The translations under genes and the position numbers were made by a program. From NCBI RefSeq assembly GCF_000744095.1, contig NZ_JQLI01000001.1, positions 3,782,001 to 3,846,000 on the forward strand: a stretch of 64,000 nucleotides of DNA, in the 5' to 3' direction. Below the pieces are notes generated by a model that did not search any database, was not told the DNA's origin, and saw only the letters and a list, made by a program, of their open reading frames with translations. The DNA comes from Cupriavidus necator A5-1. GTDB lineage: Bacteria > Pseudomonadota > Gammaproteobacteria > Burkholderiales > Burkholderiaceae. This document shows, one piece after another, positions 37,293 through 46,465 of this stretch; within the stretch, counting starts at the first letter, position 1, and the number at the start of each line of letters is the position of its first letter.

Positions 37293-38216
37293 ATGCCTGC
37301 CGTCATGTCGCGCTCCCTCCCCGCCACCGCCTGGCTGCCCAGCCTCGCCTTCGTGCTGGTCTGGTCCACCGGCTTTATCGTCGGCAAGGCCATCGTGCCG
37401 CTGGCCGATACCAGCCTGTTCCTGCTGGCGCGCTTTGCCGTGGCGGGGCTGATGTTCGTCGGCTGGTCGCTGGCCGCGGGCACGGCGTGGCCGCCGCTGC
37501 GCGAGGCGCCGCGCCACCTGCTGGCTGGTGCGTTGATGCAGGGTATCTACCTGTGCGCCGGCTACGGCGCCGTGGCGCAGGGGCTGCCGCCGGCGATCAT
37601 GGCGCTACTGGGCGCGCTGCAGCCACTGCTGACCGCGCTACTTGCCATCCCCCTGCTCAAGGAGCTACCTTCCAGGCGGACGTGGCAAGGCCTGGCGCTC
37701 GGTGCGCTGGGCGTCGCGCTGGTGGTCGCTCCGGCGATGCAGGTCGGTTCTCAGCCGGTCTCGCCGTGGATCGTGCTGCTGGGCGTGCTGGCCATCGTCT
37801 CGATCACCATGGGAACCCTCTTGCAGAAATCCGCCATCGCCGCCTGTGACTTGCGCGCCAGTTCGGCGTGGCAGAACCTTGGCGCCATGCTGGTCGCCGG
37901 CATCATGGTGGCGATCCAGGCCGCCGATGCGCCGCTGCACTGGCATGGCGGGCCGACGCTGTGGGCCACGCTCGCGTGGGCCGCCGTCGGCCTCTCAGGC
38001 GCCGGCACCTGGCTGCTGGTCAGCCTGGTGCGGCGCGGCCAGGCCGCCAACGCCGCCGCGCTGATGTTCCTGGCGCCGCCGCTGGCCGCGCTGCAGGCGT
38101 GGCTGCTGTTCGGCGAGCGGCTCGACGCGGTGCAGGGGCTCGGCATGGTGGTGGCCGGGGCAGGCGTCTGGCTGTGCCAGACCCGGGGCAGGTTGCGGCA
38201 TGCCGAAGCGCGCTGA
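37293..38216 (+). CDS. EamA/DMT-superfamily transporter
   Basis: A 307-residue protein with about ten membrane helices in two EamA repeats (first repeat from LAFVLVWSTGFIVGKAIVPL, second from WIVLLGVLAIVSITMGTLLQ, with LQPLLTALLAIPLL and MFLAPPLAALQAWLLFGERL as the matching repeat ends). Members export amino acids or small metabolites. The start is uncertain: ATG 37293, ATG 37305 and ATG 37260 are in frame. It overlaps the following araC-type gene by 17 bp, so that regulator may control it. Confidence 0.85.
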   Translation: MPAVMSRSLPATAWLPSLAFVLVWSTGFIVGKAIVPLADTSLFLLARFAVAGLMFVGWSLAAGTAWPPLREAPRHLLAGALMQGIYLCAGYGAVAQGLPPAIMALLGALQPLLTALLAIPLLKELPSRRTWQGLALGALGVALVVAPAMQVGSQPVSPWIVLLGVLAIVSITMGTLLQKSAIAACDLRASSAWQNLGAMLVAGIMVAIQAADAPLHWHGGPTLWATLAWAAVGLSGAGTWLLVSLVRRGQAANAAALMFLAPPLAALQAWLLFGERLDAVQGLGMVVAGAGVWLCQTRGRLRHAEAR

Positions 38217-39081
38217 AACCGCCTCCCCGCTGGTCGAACACCGGCGCTATCGCCGCCAACCGGACGGCCACCAGCACGGCTACCATCAGTTGCTGTTCGG
38301 GCTGGCCGGCGCCACCGAGCTGGAGATCGACGGCCACGTCGACCGCGTGGACGACCGCACCGGCCTGATCGTGCCCGCCGGCAGCCATCATGAGTTCCTG
38401 GGCTTCGACGGCAACCTGCAGCTGGTGGCGGACTTCCCCGCGCGCTCGGTGGCGCTGCCGGCGCGGCTGATGGCGCGCCCGCGCACGTTCTCGCTGGACG
38501 GCGCCTTCGGCAGCCGGGTGCGCGCGCTGGCGGCATGGCGCGCCGCGGCCGCTGCGCGCGGCCCGCAGGCCGACTGGCAACTCGCCGCCACGCTTGCGGC
38601 GGCGCTGGCCGATTGCCTGGGCATGCCGGGCGACCAGGACGTGTTCCCGCTGATGGCGGTGGATGCCTACCTGCGCGCCAACCCGACCTCCACACTGCGC
38701 GTGGCGGAAGTGGCCGGGCATTTCGGCTGGAGTGTGCGGCGCTTCCACACGCTCTTTGCCGAGGCCTTCGGCGATACGCCGCATCGCTACCAGACCCGAC
38801 TGCGGCTGGACCGCGCGGTGCAACTGTTGTCGCAGACCACGCTGCCGCTGGCGGAGATCGCGCTGGCCTCGGGCTATCCGGACCAGACCACCTTCACGCG
38901 CAGCTTTACGCGGCGCTTCGGGCAACCGCCCGGCGCATGGCGCGAGGCAGCGTCACGGGATCGGCGGGGCATCCGCGATGCCTTCTACACGGATACGGAC
39001 GCGTGGAAGCAGTCGACCGTGGCACAAGGCATGGACGCCGCCTACATGGCCGTCGACGGGCTGGGCGGGACCGTCCGTTGA
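38200..39081 (+). CDS. AraC-family transcriptional regulator
   Basis: A 293-residue regulator. The N-terminal cupin-like sensing domain includes HQHGYHQLLFGLAG near residue 24 and IVPAGSHHEFLGF. The C-terminal double HTH starts near residue 155: LRVAEVAGHFGWSVRRFHTL and LAEIALASGYPDQTTFTRSF, then RRFGQPPGAWR. Translation is coupled to the EamA transporter by a 17-bp overlap. The ligand is unknown; export of a toxic or signalling metabolite controlled by this protein is a reasonable inference. A T-less hairpin (GCCGGGC/GCCCGGC, 39097-39114) follows the stop. Confidence 0.9.
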   Translation: MPKRAETASPLVEHRRYRRQPDGHQHGYHQLLFGLAGATELEIDGHVDRVDDRTGLIVPAGSHHEFLGFDGNLQLVADFPARSVALPARLMARPRTFSLDGAFGSRVRALAAWRAAAAARGPQADWQLAATLAAALADCLGMPGDQDVFPLMAVDAYLRANPTSTLRVAEVAGHFGWSVRRFHTLFAEAFGDTPHRYQTRLRLDRAVQLLSQTTLPLAEIALASGYPDQTTFTRSFTRRFGQPPGAWREAASRDRRGIRDAFYTDTDAWKQSTVAQGMDAAYMAVDGLGGTVR

Positions 39082-39385
39082 CGGCGGACCGGTGCGGCCG
39101 GGCAGGCGCCCGGCTCGACCCACGCAGCAATATTTCCTGTAATTTTGGACCAATTCAGCAACAAATTCCCCCGGAATCTTATTAATCTGCCCGCTATTTT
39201 CCGTTTGCGGCACTCGGTCTATCAGCAATGTCCGATCAGGCGAAGCTATGCCTGTGCCTGTCGATTGCGCAATGTGACGGTTATCAGGCTCGCGGCAGCT
39301 GCCCCCGCAAACGCGAAAATGACCTGCTCCCGCCGACCCCACAAGGGCCGGCGCGGCCATTCTGATCACACGGAGACAACGAGAC
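39082..39385. other. A/T-rich intergenic region before the amino acid permease
   Basis: 304 bp. A hairpin at 39097-39114 may end the araC transcript. The stretch 39131-39200 is unusually A/T-rich (AATATTT, TAATTTT, TTATTAAT) and is the likely promoter and regulator-binding area for the permease. I cannot assign firm -35/-10 hexamers or a riboswitch. Confidence 0.45.
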
Positions 39386-40765
39386 ATGAGTGCAAGCGCA
39401 GACAATCTGCAACGCGGCCTGGGCGAACGGCATATCCGGCTGATGGCGCTGGGTTCGGCCATCGGCGTGGGCCTGTTCCTTGGCGCGGGCAACGCCATCA
39501 AGATGGCCGGCCCCGCCATCATGCTGGGCTACCTGATCGGCGGCGCGGTGATCTTCCTGATCATGCGCGCGCTGGGCGAGATGGCCGTGCAGAACCCGGT
39601 GGCCGGCTCCTTCTGCCGCTACGCGCAGGACCACATGGGCCCGCTGGCGGGCTACCTGACCGGCTGGAACTACTGGTTCCTGTGGCTGGTGACCTGCGTG
39701 GCGGAAATCACCGCCGTGGCCATCTACATGGGCATGTGGTTCCCCGACGTGCCGCGCTGGATCTGGGCGCTGGCCGCGCTGGCCGCGATGGGCTCGGTCA
39801 ACCTGATGGCGGTCAAGGCCTACGGCGAGTTCGAGTTCTGGTTCGCCATGATCAAGATCGTCACCATCGTGCTGATGCTGATCGGCGGCGGCGCGATGAT
39901 CGTGTTCGGCTTCGGCAACGGCGGTGTCGCCACCGGCATCGCCAACCTGTGGCAGCACGGCGGCTTCATGCCCAACGGCGCCTCGGGCGTGCTGATGTCG
40001 CTGCAGATGGTGATGTTCGCCTACCTCGGCGTGGAGATGATCGGCCTGACCGCCGGCGAGGCGCGCAACCCGAAGAAATCGATCCCGGACGCGATCAACT
40101 CGGTGTTCTGGCGCATCCTGATCTTCTACGTGGGCGCGCTGTTCGTGATCCTGTCGCTGTACCCGTGGAACGAGATCGGCGCCCAGGGCAGCCCCTTCGT
40201 GCTGACCTTCGAGCGGCTGGGCATCAAGACCGCCGCCGGCATCATCAACTTCGTGGTGCTGACCGCGGCGCTGTCGTCGTGCAACGGCGGCATCTTCAGC
40301 ACCGGGCGCATGCTGTACAACCTGGCGCAGCAGGGCCAGGCGCCGAAGGCCTTTGCCAAGGTCGACCGCAATGGCGTGCCGCGCTTGGCGCTGCTGGTGT
40401 CGATCGCCGCGCTGCTGTGCGGCGTGCTGCTCAACTACCTGGTGCCGGAGAAGGTCTTTGTCTGGGTGACGGCGATCTCCACCTTCGGCGCGGTCTGGAC
40501 CTGGGCCATCATCCTGGTCACGCAGATCAACTTCCGCCGCAGCCTGTCGGCAGCCGAGCGCAAGGCGCTGGCCTTCCGCATGCCGTTCTGGCCGTATGGC
40601 TCTTACATCGCACTGGCCTTCCTGGCGCTGGTGGTGGCGCTGATGGCCTACTTTCCGGACACCCGCGTGGCGCTGTACGTGGGCCCGGGCTGGCTGGTCC
40701 TGCTGACGGTGTGCTACTACGCGCTGGACATGCGTTCGCGCGGTCCGGTCAGCTACCGCGCCTGA
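39386..40765 (+). CDS. Amino acid permease (APC superfamily, AroP/ProY-like)
   Basis: A 459-residue, 12-helix amino acid transporter. The family signature is in the first helix (IRLMALGSAIGVGLFLGAGN) with the GS-AIG-G unwound segment that binds the amino acid backbone. RALGEMAVQNPVAGSFCRYA follows near residue 60, and MFAYLGVEMIGLTAGEARNP near 210. It belongs to the amino acid transporter subfamily with AroP, ProY and GABA permeases; the substrate is not predictable. It is monocistronic with its own A/T-rich upstream region. Confidence 0.9.
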   Translation: MSASADNLQRGLGERHIRLMALGSAIGVGLFLGAGNAIKMAGPAIMLGYLIGGAVIFLIMRALGEMAVQNPVAGSFCRYAQDHMGPLAGYLTGWNYWFLWLVTCVAEITAVAIYMGMWFPDVPRWIWALAALAAMGSVNLMAVKAYGEFEFWFAMIKIVTIVLMLIGGGAMIVFGFGNGGVATGIANLWQHGGFMPNGASGVLMSLQMVMFAYLGVEMIGLTAGEARNPKKSIPDAINSVFWRILIFYVGALFVILSLYPWNEIGAQGSPFVLTFERLGIKTAAGIINFVVLTAALSSCNGGIFSTGRMLYNLAQQGQAPKAFAKVDRNGVPRLALLVSIAALLCGVLLNYLVPEKVFVWVTAISTFGAVWTWAIILVTQINFRRSLSAAERKALAFRMPFWPYGSYIALAFLALVVALMAYFPDTRVALYVGPGWLVLLTVCYYALDMRSRGPVSYRA

Positions 40766-40846
40766 CCTGGCTCTAGCCTGCGGGGTGCGCCGGCTGGCGC
40801 GCCTCGCTACAATGGCCCCCGGGCAATCCAACGCCAGGGGGGCCGA

Positions 40847-41836
40847 ATGGCCGAGACTACCGAGATTGCGAGCAGCGCGGCCACCGCGCCGCTGTGCAAC
40901 AGCGCCGCCGATGCTGAGGCCCGCGCCATCGCGGTTGCCGATACGGTCGCGCGCACTGCCGTCGAGCAGGCCGACCATGCCATGCGCCACTGGACCGACC
41001 CCACCCCGGGGCCGGTGCGCATCGGCTCCGCGCAGCACCTGCAGATGTTCTGCAATATGCTGCTGCAGACCCACAACCCCTACAAGCCCGCCGTGATCGA
41101 CTGGCCGAAGCTGGCGCCGGAGGCCCTGCATCGCGTCACCTCGCTGCCGATCTGGGACATCGCCGTGCAGACCGAGGGCCGCGCCTCGATCCGCGTCAAG
41201 ACCTTTGCCCAGACCGTCAGCGACCCGCTGCTGCGCTGCGCGCTGGAGATGGACGGCGGCGAGGAGGCGCGCGACAAGGTGGTGCTGTCGAAGCTGGTCG
41301 AGGCCTACGGCATCGCGCTCGCACCCGAGCCTGACTACCCGCCCCCGGACGACCCCGAATGGGGCTGGCTGGTCACCGGCTACAGCGAGTGCATCGACAG
41401 CTTCTTTGCCTTCGGCCTCTTTGCCGCGGCCAGGCGGTCCGGCTTTTTCCCTCTCGAGCTGGTCGAGACCTTCGAGCCGGTGATCCAGGAGGAAGGCCGC
41501 CATATTCTGTTCTTCGTCAACTGGGCCACCTGGTACCGGCGCAACCTGCCGTGGTGGCGCCGCCCGCTGTTCGCGCTGAAGGTGGCGCGGGTGTGGGCCT
41601 TCCTGATCTGGGAGCGCATCGGCATCGCGCGCGGCATCGATGCCGACGGTGCGGCGCAGGACGCCAATTTCACCATGAACGGCTCGGCGGCGCTGGGCGA
41701 GGCGCTGACGCCGGGCGCGATGATCGACCTGTGCCTGGCGGAGAATAAGCGGCGCATGGCCGGCTACGACGCGCGCCTGCTGCGGCCGGAAACCGTGCCA
41801 CGGCTGGCCCGCCTGGCGCGGCGCTTCGTCAAGTAA
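40847..41836 (+). CDS. Ferritin-like (putative diiron) protein preceding hpnB
   Basis: A 329-residue soluble, largely helical protein. Acidic/His motifs fit a ferritin-like diiron four-helix bundle: MDGGEEARDKVVLSKLVEAY near residue 138, ECIDSFFAFGLFAAAR near 183 and EPVIQEEGRHILFFVNWATW near 213, i.e. E..E/E and E-E-x-x-H ligands. The reaction is unknown; relatives include hydroxylases and desaturases. It begins 10 bp upstream of hpnB in the same direction (spacing 9 bp), so it is very likely part of the hopanoid operon and may modify a hopanoid or carrier. ATG 40847 has AGGGGGG upstream and a TACAAT -10 at 40808-40813. Confidence 0.7.
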   Translation: MAETTEIASSAATAPLCNSAADAEARAIAVADTVARTAVEQADHAMRHWTDPTPGPVRIGSAQHLQMFCNMLLQTHNPYKPAVIDWPKLAPEALHRVTSLPIWDIAVQTEGRASIRVKTFAQTVSDPLLRCALEMDGGEEARDKVVLSKLVEAYGIALAPEPDYPPPDDPEWGWLVTGYSECIDSFFAFGLFAAARRSGFFPLELVETFEPVIQEEGRHILFFVNWATWYRRNLPWWRRPLFALKVARVWAFLIWERIGIARGIDADGAAQDANFTMNGSAALGEALTPGAMIDLCLAENKRRMAGYDARLLRPETVPRLARLARRFVK

Positions 41837-41845
41837 GCGCGAACC

Positions 41846-42994
41846 ATGCGCATGGCCTTTGCGTTGTCGCTGCTGTCGCTGGCGGTCTGGCTGGGATTGC
41901 TCTGTGCCCGCGCGGGCTTCTGGCGGGTGCGCAAGCCGCCTGCCGCGCCGGACCCGCCACACTGGCCTGAAGTCGTCGCCATCATTCCCGCGCGCAACGA
42001 GGCCGAGGTGATCGGCCGCGCCGTGGCCGGCGTGCTGGGCCAGCGCTACCCGGGCCGGATCTCGCTGGTAGTGGTGGACGACCACAGCCACGACGGCACC
42101 GCCGCTATGGCGCGAGCCGTCGCCGCGTCCACGGCTCGCCCGCAGGCCCTGGCAGTCATCGGCGCGAGCGAGCTGCCGGCCGGCTGGAGCGGCAAGGTGT
42201 GGGCCCAGTCCGAGGGGCTGGCCCAGGCCGACCGCATCGCGCCGCAGGCGCGCTACGTCTGGCTCACCGATGCCGATATCTGGCACGGCCCCGGCGTGCT
42301 GGCCGCGCTGGTCGCGCGCGCGGAACACGAGCGGCGCGACCTGGTTTCGCTGATGGTGCGGCTGCGCTGCGAATCGGCCTGGGAACGGCTGATCGTGCCG
42401 GCCTTCGTGTTCTTCTTTGCCAAGCTCTACCCGTTTGCCCGCGTGCGCGACCCACGCAGCCGCGTGGCCGCCGCGGCCGGCGGCTGCATGCTGGCCAGCC
42501 GCGCGGCGCTGGCACGCATCGGCGGCTTTGCCGCGATCCGCGGCGAACTGATCGATGACTGCAGCCTCGCCGCGCGCATCAAGCCCGGCGGCGCGATCCG
42601 GCTGGATCTGGCGAACGACAGCGTGTCGCTGCGGCCCTACGACGACTGGCGCAGCTTGTGGGACATGATCGCGCGCAGTGCCTATACACAGTTGCGCTAC
42701 TCGCCGCTACTTCTGGCGGGGGCTGTGGCGGGGATGGTGATTACCTACTTGCTGCCGCCCGTGCTGGCGCTGGCCGGGGGCTGGCGGTTGTGGCCGGCAT
42801 GGCTGGCGTGGGGTGCGATGGCGTGCGCCTACCTGCCGATGCTGCGCGAATACCGGCAGCCGGCGTGGCTGGCACCGCTGCTGCCGGTGACGGCGCTGTT
42901 CTATCTCGGGGCGACGATCGACTCGGCGCGGCGCTACTGGTTGCGGCGGGGCGGGCAGTGGAAAGGGCGGGCGCAGGCGCCGGTGCGGCCCTGA
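41846..42994 (+). CDS. hpnB: Hopanoid-associated glycosyltransferase HpnB
   Basis: A 382-residue GT2-type membrane glycosyltransferase. It has an N-terminal membrane helix and then the GT-A core: VVAIIPARNEAEVIGRAVAG near residue 43, LVVVDDHSHDGT near 73, WLTDADIWHGPG (metal-binding D-x-D-like) near 138 and IDDCSLAARIK near 236. Several C-terminal helices follow. HpnB is named from its constant linkage with hopanoid genes; its acceptor is not established. It lies 9 bp after the ferritin-like gene and is convergent with hpnA. Confidence 0.88.
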   Translation: MRMAFALSLLSLAVWLGLLCARAGFWRVRKPPAAPDPPHWPEVVAIIPARNEAEVIGRAVAGVLGQRYPGRISLVVVDDHSHDGTAAMARAVAASTARPQALAVIGASELPAGWSGKVWAQSEGLAQADRIAPQARYVWLTDADIWHGPGVLAALVARAEHERRDLVSLMVRLRCESAWERLIVPAFVFFFAKLYPFARVRDPRSRVAAAAGGCMLASRAALARIGGFAAIRGELIDDCSLAARIKPGGAIRLDLANDSVSLRPYDDWRSLWDMIARSAYTQLRYSPLLLAGAVAGMVITYLLPPVLALAGGWRLWPAWLAWGAMACAYLPMLREYRQPAWLAPLLPVTALFYLGATIDSARRYWLRRGGQWKGRAQAPVRP

Positions 42995-43017
42995 GGTTTG
43001 TCGTCAGGCTCGCCCCG

Positions 43018-44022
43018 TTACTTGCCAAGATACCCCTGCGCCCGGAACCACTCCAACGCATCCCGCAACCCATCCCGATACGGCCGCGGCGCATACCCCA
43101 ACTCCCGCCGCGCCTTGTCCGACGTAAAAAACATCCGGTACTTCGACATATTCAGCCCGTCCACCGTGATAAACGGCTCCTTGCCGGTAAGCCGCGCCGC
43201 CGCCTCCGCCGCGTGTGCCAGCGGATACAGCGGCCAGCGCGGCAGCTGCATGGTCGGCGCCCGGCGCCCGCACAACCCCGCGATATCGCGCAGCATCTGC
43301 TGCAGCATCACGTCCTCGCCGCCCAGGATGTAGCGTTCGCCGGTGCGCCCGCGCTCCAGCGCCAGGAAATGGCCCTCGGCCACGTCGTCCACATGCGCCA
43401 GGTTCAGCCCGGTATCGACAAAGGCCGGGATCTTGCCGCTGGCCGCCTCGACGATGATGCGTCCGGTCGGCGTGGGCCGCACGTCGCGCGGGCCGATGGG
43501 GGTGGACGGGTTGACGATCACCGCCGGCAGGCCACGCTCGGCCACGAGCTTCTCCACCACGCGCTCGGCCAGCACCTTGCTGCGCTTGTACGCGCCGATG
43601 GCCTCGTGCGGGGTCAGCGGCGCGGTTTCGTCCACGGGCCCCTGGGCGCCGGCCACCCGCAAGGTGGCCACGCTGCTGGTGTAGACCACGCGCTCCACGC
43701 CGGCCTGCTGCGCAGCCTCCATCACGGCCAGCGTGCCGTCGACGTTGGTGCGCACGATGGCCTCGGGGTCCGGGGCCCATAGCCGATAATCGGCCGCCAC
43801 ATGGAACAGGTAGCGCACGCCACGCAGCGCGGCGGCCACCGCGGCCGGGTCGCGCATGTCGCCTTCCGCCACCTCTACCGGCAACCCAGCCAGGTTGGTG
43901 CGCGGGCTTTGCGGGCGCACCAGCACCCGCACCCGAAACCCGCGCGCCAGCGCCTGGCGCATCACAGCCGAGCCAAGAAAACCCGAGGCTCCTGTCACCA
44001 GCACGTCATCGTTTATCGCCAT
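43018..44022 (-). CDS. hpnA: Hopanoid-associated sugar epimerase HpnA
   Basis: A 334-residue extended short-chain dehydrogenase. The NAD(P) motif is VTGASGFLGSAV at residues 9-20. The catalytic region is YTSSVATLRV near residue 115 plus the YKRSK pair (Tyr and Lys of Y-x3-K) near 145, and VNPSTPIGPRDVRPTPTGRI follows, typical of HpnA. The family is a dihydroflavonol-reductase-like epimerase associated with hopanoid loci; the substrate sugar or ketone is undefined. It is on the opposite strand to the rest of the cluster, between hpnB (23 bp, convergent) and ispH (divergent). Confidence 0.9.
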   Translation of the reverse strand: MAINDDVLVTGASGFLGSAVMRQALARGFRVRVLVRPQSPRTNLAGLPVEVAEGDMRDPAAVAAALRGVRYLFHVAADYRLWAPDPEAIVRTNVDGTLAVMEAAQQAGVERVVYTSSVATLRVAGAQGPVDETAPLTPHEAIGAYKRSKVLAERVVEKLVAERGLPAVIVNPSTPIGPRDVRPTPTGRIIVEAASGKIPAFVDTGLNLAHVDDVAEGHFLALERGRTGERYILGGEDVMLQQMLRDIAGLCGRRAPTMQLPRWPLYPLAHAAEAAARLTGKEPFITVDGLNMSKYRMFFTSDKARRELGYAPRPYRDGLRDALEWFRAQGYLGK

Positions 44023-44116
44023 TAAGCCGTTTTCCCGGTGAGATGGACGCGCCGCAATCCTGCCCGGGGATCATCATCGAATCGCCCGGAAGCCGCCCGC
44101 AGGGCCGCAGCGCTGC

Positions 44117-44146
44117 CAGACAAAGCCGGCGTGTCGGGTATATAGT
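44117..44146 (+). promoter_or_regulatory. Promoter of the ispH-hpnHIJKL operon
   Basis: CAGACA (4 of 6 to TTGACA) at 44117-44122, an 18-bp spacer and TATAGT at 44141-44146 inside TATATAGTAACC. It lies about 100 bp before the ispH start and would drive ispH, hpnH, hpnI, hpnJ, hpnK and hpnL. Confidence 0.45.
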
Positions 44147-44248
44147 AACCACCGTGCGATGGAAATGTGATCTGCGATGGATCTACGTGCATCTCCATCC
44201 CGCCATTCCATACATGAAACTCGTTGCAAAGAGTTGGGGGTCTTCTCT

Positions 44249-45268
44249 ATGCAGGTGATTCTTGCTCAGCCCCGGGGCTTTTGTGCCGGCGTGGTGCGCG
44301 CAATCGAAATCGTCGACCGCGCCCTCGTCAAGCACGGCGCCCCAGTGTTCGTGCGGCATGAGATTGTGCACAACAAGCATGTGGTAGAGGGGTTGAAGGA
44401 AAAAGGCGCGCGCTTTGTCGAAGAACTGGACGAGGTGCCCGCCGGCGCGGTGACGATCTTCAGCGCGCACGGCGTGTCGCGCCAGGTGGTCGCCGAAGCC
44501 AGCCAGCGCGAGTTGCATGCGATCGACGCGACCTGCCCGCTGGTGATCAAGGTCCACACCCAGGGCCGCCAGTACGCCGCCAGTGGCCGCACGGTGATCC
44601 TGATCGGCCATGCCGGCCACCCGGAGGTGGAAGGCACCATGGGCCAGATCCCCGGTAAGGTGATCCTGGTGCAGAACGAGGCCGAGGTCGAGCAGCTCGA
44701 CCTGCCCGCCGACGCGCCGGTGGCCTACGTCACCCAGACCACGCTGAGCGTGGACGACACCCGCAATATCATCGCCGCGCTCGGGCGCCGCTTCAGCGAC
44801 CTGGTCGGCCCGGACACACGCGATATCTGCTACGCCACGCAGAACCGGCAGAGCGCGGTGCGCGACCTGTGCAAGCTGGCCGACGTGATCCTGGTGATCG
44901 GCGCGACCAACAGCTCCAACTCCAACCGCCTGCGCGAGATCGGCACCGAAAGCGGCGTGCCCAGCTACCTGATCGCCGACGGCAGCGAACTCGATCCCGC
45001 CTGGGTGCGCGACGCCAACGTGGTCGGCATCACCGCTGGTGCCTCCGCGCCCGAAGAGATGGTCGAGGACGTGATTGCCGCGCTGCGCCGGCTGGGCCCG
45101 GTGGACGTCACCACCATGGCCGGGCGCGAAGAACACGCCGAATTCCGGCTGCCGGCCGAGCTGGTCGACGTCAAGCCGTCATCGGCCCCGCGCAAACCCG
45201 GCAAGGGCGCTGCCACGGCAGAGACCGCCGCCACGCCCGCGCCCGCCAACGAGAACATCGCCGGCTGA
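44249..45268 (+). CDS. ispH: 4-hydroxy-3-methylbut-2-enyl diphosphate reductase
   Basis: A 339-residue IspH (LytB). The three cluster cysteines are visible: GFCAGV (Cys12), [11 protein letters not shown] near 96 and the third in a [10 protein letters not shown] segment near 195; [16 protein letters not shown] near 122 carries the catalytic Glu, and [10 protein letters not shown] follows near 222. It reduces HMBPP to IPP and DMAPP, the last step of the MEP pathway, in the cytoplasm. The C-terminal 25 residues are an added Ala/Pro/Lys-rich tail. ATG 44249 was chosen with GGGGG 9 nt upstream. Being the first gene before hpnH suggests an extra copy dedicated to isoprenoid supply for hopanoids; a housekeeping copy is probably elsewhere. 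Confidence 0.93.
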   Translation: MQVILAQPRGFCAGVVRAIEIVDRALVKHGAPVFVRHEIVHNKHVVEGLKEKGARFVEELDEVPAGAVTIFSAHGVSRQVVAEASQRELHAIDATCPLVIKVHTQGRQYAASGRTVILIGHAGHPEVEGTMGQIPGKVILVQNEAEVEQLDLPADAPVAYVTQTTLSVDDTRNIIAALGRRFSDLVGPDTRDICYATQNRQSAVRDLCKLADVILVIGATNSSNSNRLREIGTESGVPSYLIADGSELDPAWVRDANVVGITAGASAPEEMVEDVIAALRRLGPVDVTTMAGREEHAEFRLPAELVDVKPSSAPRKPGKGAATAETAATPAPANENIAG

Positions 45269-45289
45269 ACCCAAACTGAGGAAGCTGCC

Positions 45290-46453
45290 TTGGCCATCCC
45301 GCTCCTGCAGGTCGCCCGCGTGGGCGCCTACATCGTCAGCAAGCATCTGTCGCGGCAGAAACGCTACCCGCTCGCGCTGATGCTCGAACCGCTGTTCCGC
45401 TGCAACCTGGCGTGCTCGGGCTGCGGCAAGATCGACTATCCCGACCCCATCCTGAACCAGCGCCTGTCGGTGCAGGAATGCCTGGACGCGGTCGACGAAT
45501 GCGGCGCGCCGGTGGTGTCGATCGCCGGCGGCGAACCGCTGCTGCACAAGGACATGCCGGAGATCGTGCGGGGCATCATGGCGCGGCGCAAGTTCGTCTA
45601 CCTGTGCACCAATGCCCTGCTGATGGAAAAGAAGCTGGACCAGTACGAGCCCAGCCCCTATTTCGTCTGGTCGGTACACCTGGACGGCGACCGCGAGATG
45701 CATGACCGCTCGGTCTGCCAGGAAGGCGTGTACGACCGCTGCGTCGAAGCGATCCGGCTGGCCAAGGAACGGGGTTTCCGCGTCAATATCAACTGCACGC
45801 TGTTCAACGATGCCCAGCCCGAGCGCGTGGCGAAGTTCTTCGACTCGGTCAAGGCGCTGGGCGTGGACGGCATCACGGTGTCGCCGGGCTATGCCTATGA
45901 GCGCGCGCCGGACCAGCAGCACTTCCTGAACCGCGGCAAGACCCGCCAGCTGTTCCGCGACATCCTCAGCCGCGGCCGCAGCGGCAAGAACTGGGCCTTC
46001 AGCCAGTCCACGCTGTTCCTGGACTTCCTGGCCGGCAACCAGACCTACCACTGCACGCCGTGGGGCAACCCGGCGCGCACGGTGTTCGGCTGGCAGCGCC
46101 CCTGCTACCTGGTGGGCGAAGGCTATGCCGCCACCTTCCGCGAACTGATGGAAGACACCGACTGGGACGCCTACGGCACCGGCAACTACGAGAAGTGCGC
46201 CGACTGCATGGTGCACAGCGGCTACGAGGCCACCGCCGTCGCCGACACCTTCGCCCATCCGCTCAAGGCGCTGGGCGTGAGCCTGCGCGGCGTGCGCACC
46301 AGCGGGCCGATGGCGCCGGATATTGCGCTGGACAAGCAGCGGCCGGCGGAATACGTGTTCTCGCGCCACGTCGAGATCAAGCTGGAGCAGATCCAGCGCG
46401 CGAAGCCGCCCGCGAGCCAGGCCCGGGGGGCCAAGGCCGCCGTCACCCACTGA
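45290..46453 (+). CDS. hpnH: Adenosyl-hopene transferase HpnH (radical SAM)
   Basis: A 387-residue radical SAM enzyme. The cluster motif is CNLACSGC (Cys38, Cys42, Cys45), followed by the SAM-binding SIAGGEPLLHKD near residue 78 and the HpnH-typical FVWSVHLDGDREMHDRSVCQ near 124. The SPASM-like C-terminal cysteines include NYEKCADCMVHSGYEA. HpnH joins the adenosyl radical to diploptene to give adenosylhopane, the first side-chain step of extended hopanoids. The start is a TTG at 45290 with GAGGAAG upstream. It is 21 bp after ispH and 12 bp before hpnI. Confidence 0.95.
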   Translation: MAIPLLQVARVGAYIVSKHLSRQKRYPLALMLEPLFRCNLACSGCGKIDYPDPILNQRLSVQECLDAVDECGAPVVSIAGGEPLLHKDMPEIVRGIMARRKFVYLCTNALLMEKKLDQYEPSPYFVWSVHLDGDREMHDRSVCQEGVYDRCVEAIRLAKERGFRVNINCTLFNDAQPERVAKFFDSVKALGVDGITVSPGYAYERAPDQQHFLNRGKTRQLFRDILSRGRSGKNWAFSQSTLFLDFLAGNQTYHCTPWGNPARTVFGWQRPCYLVGEGYAATFRELMEDTDWDAYGTGNYEKCADCMVHSGYEATAVADTFAHPLKALGVSLRGVRTSGPMAPDIALDKQRPAEYVFSRHVEIKLEQIQRAKPPASQARGAKAAVTH

Positions 46454-46465
46454 AGGCAACTGCCG

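Noticed and set aside
39284..42328. Open frame of about 1000 codons on the minus strand opposite the permease, ferritin-like gene and hpnB
   Set aside because: Antisense shadow of three recognisable genes; spans their boundaries and has shadow-type composition.
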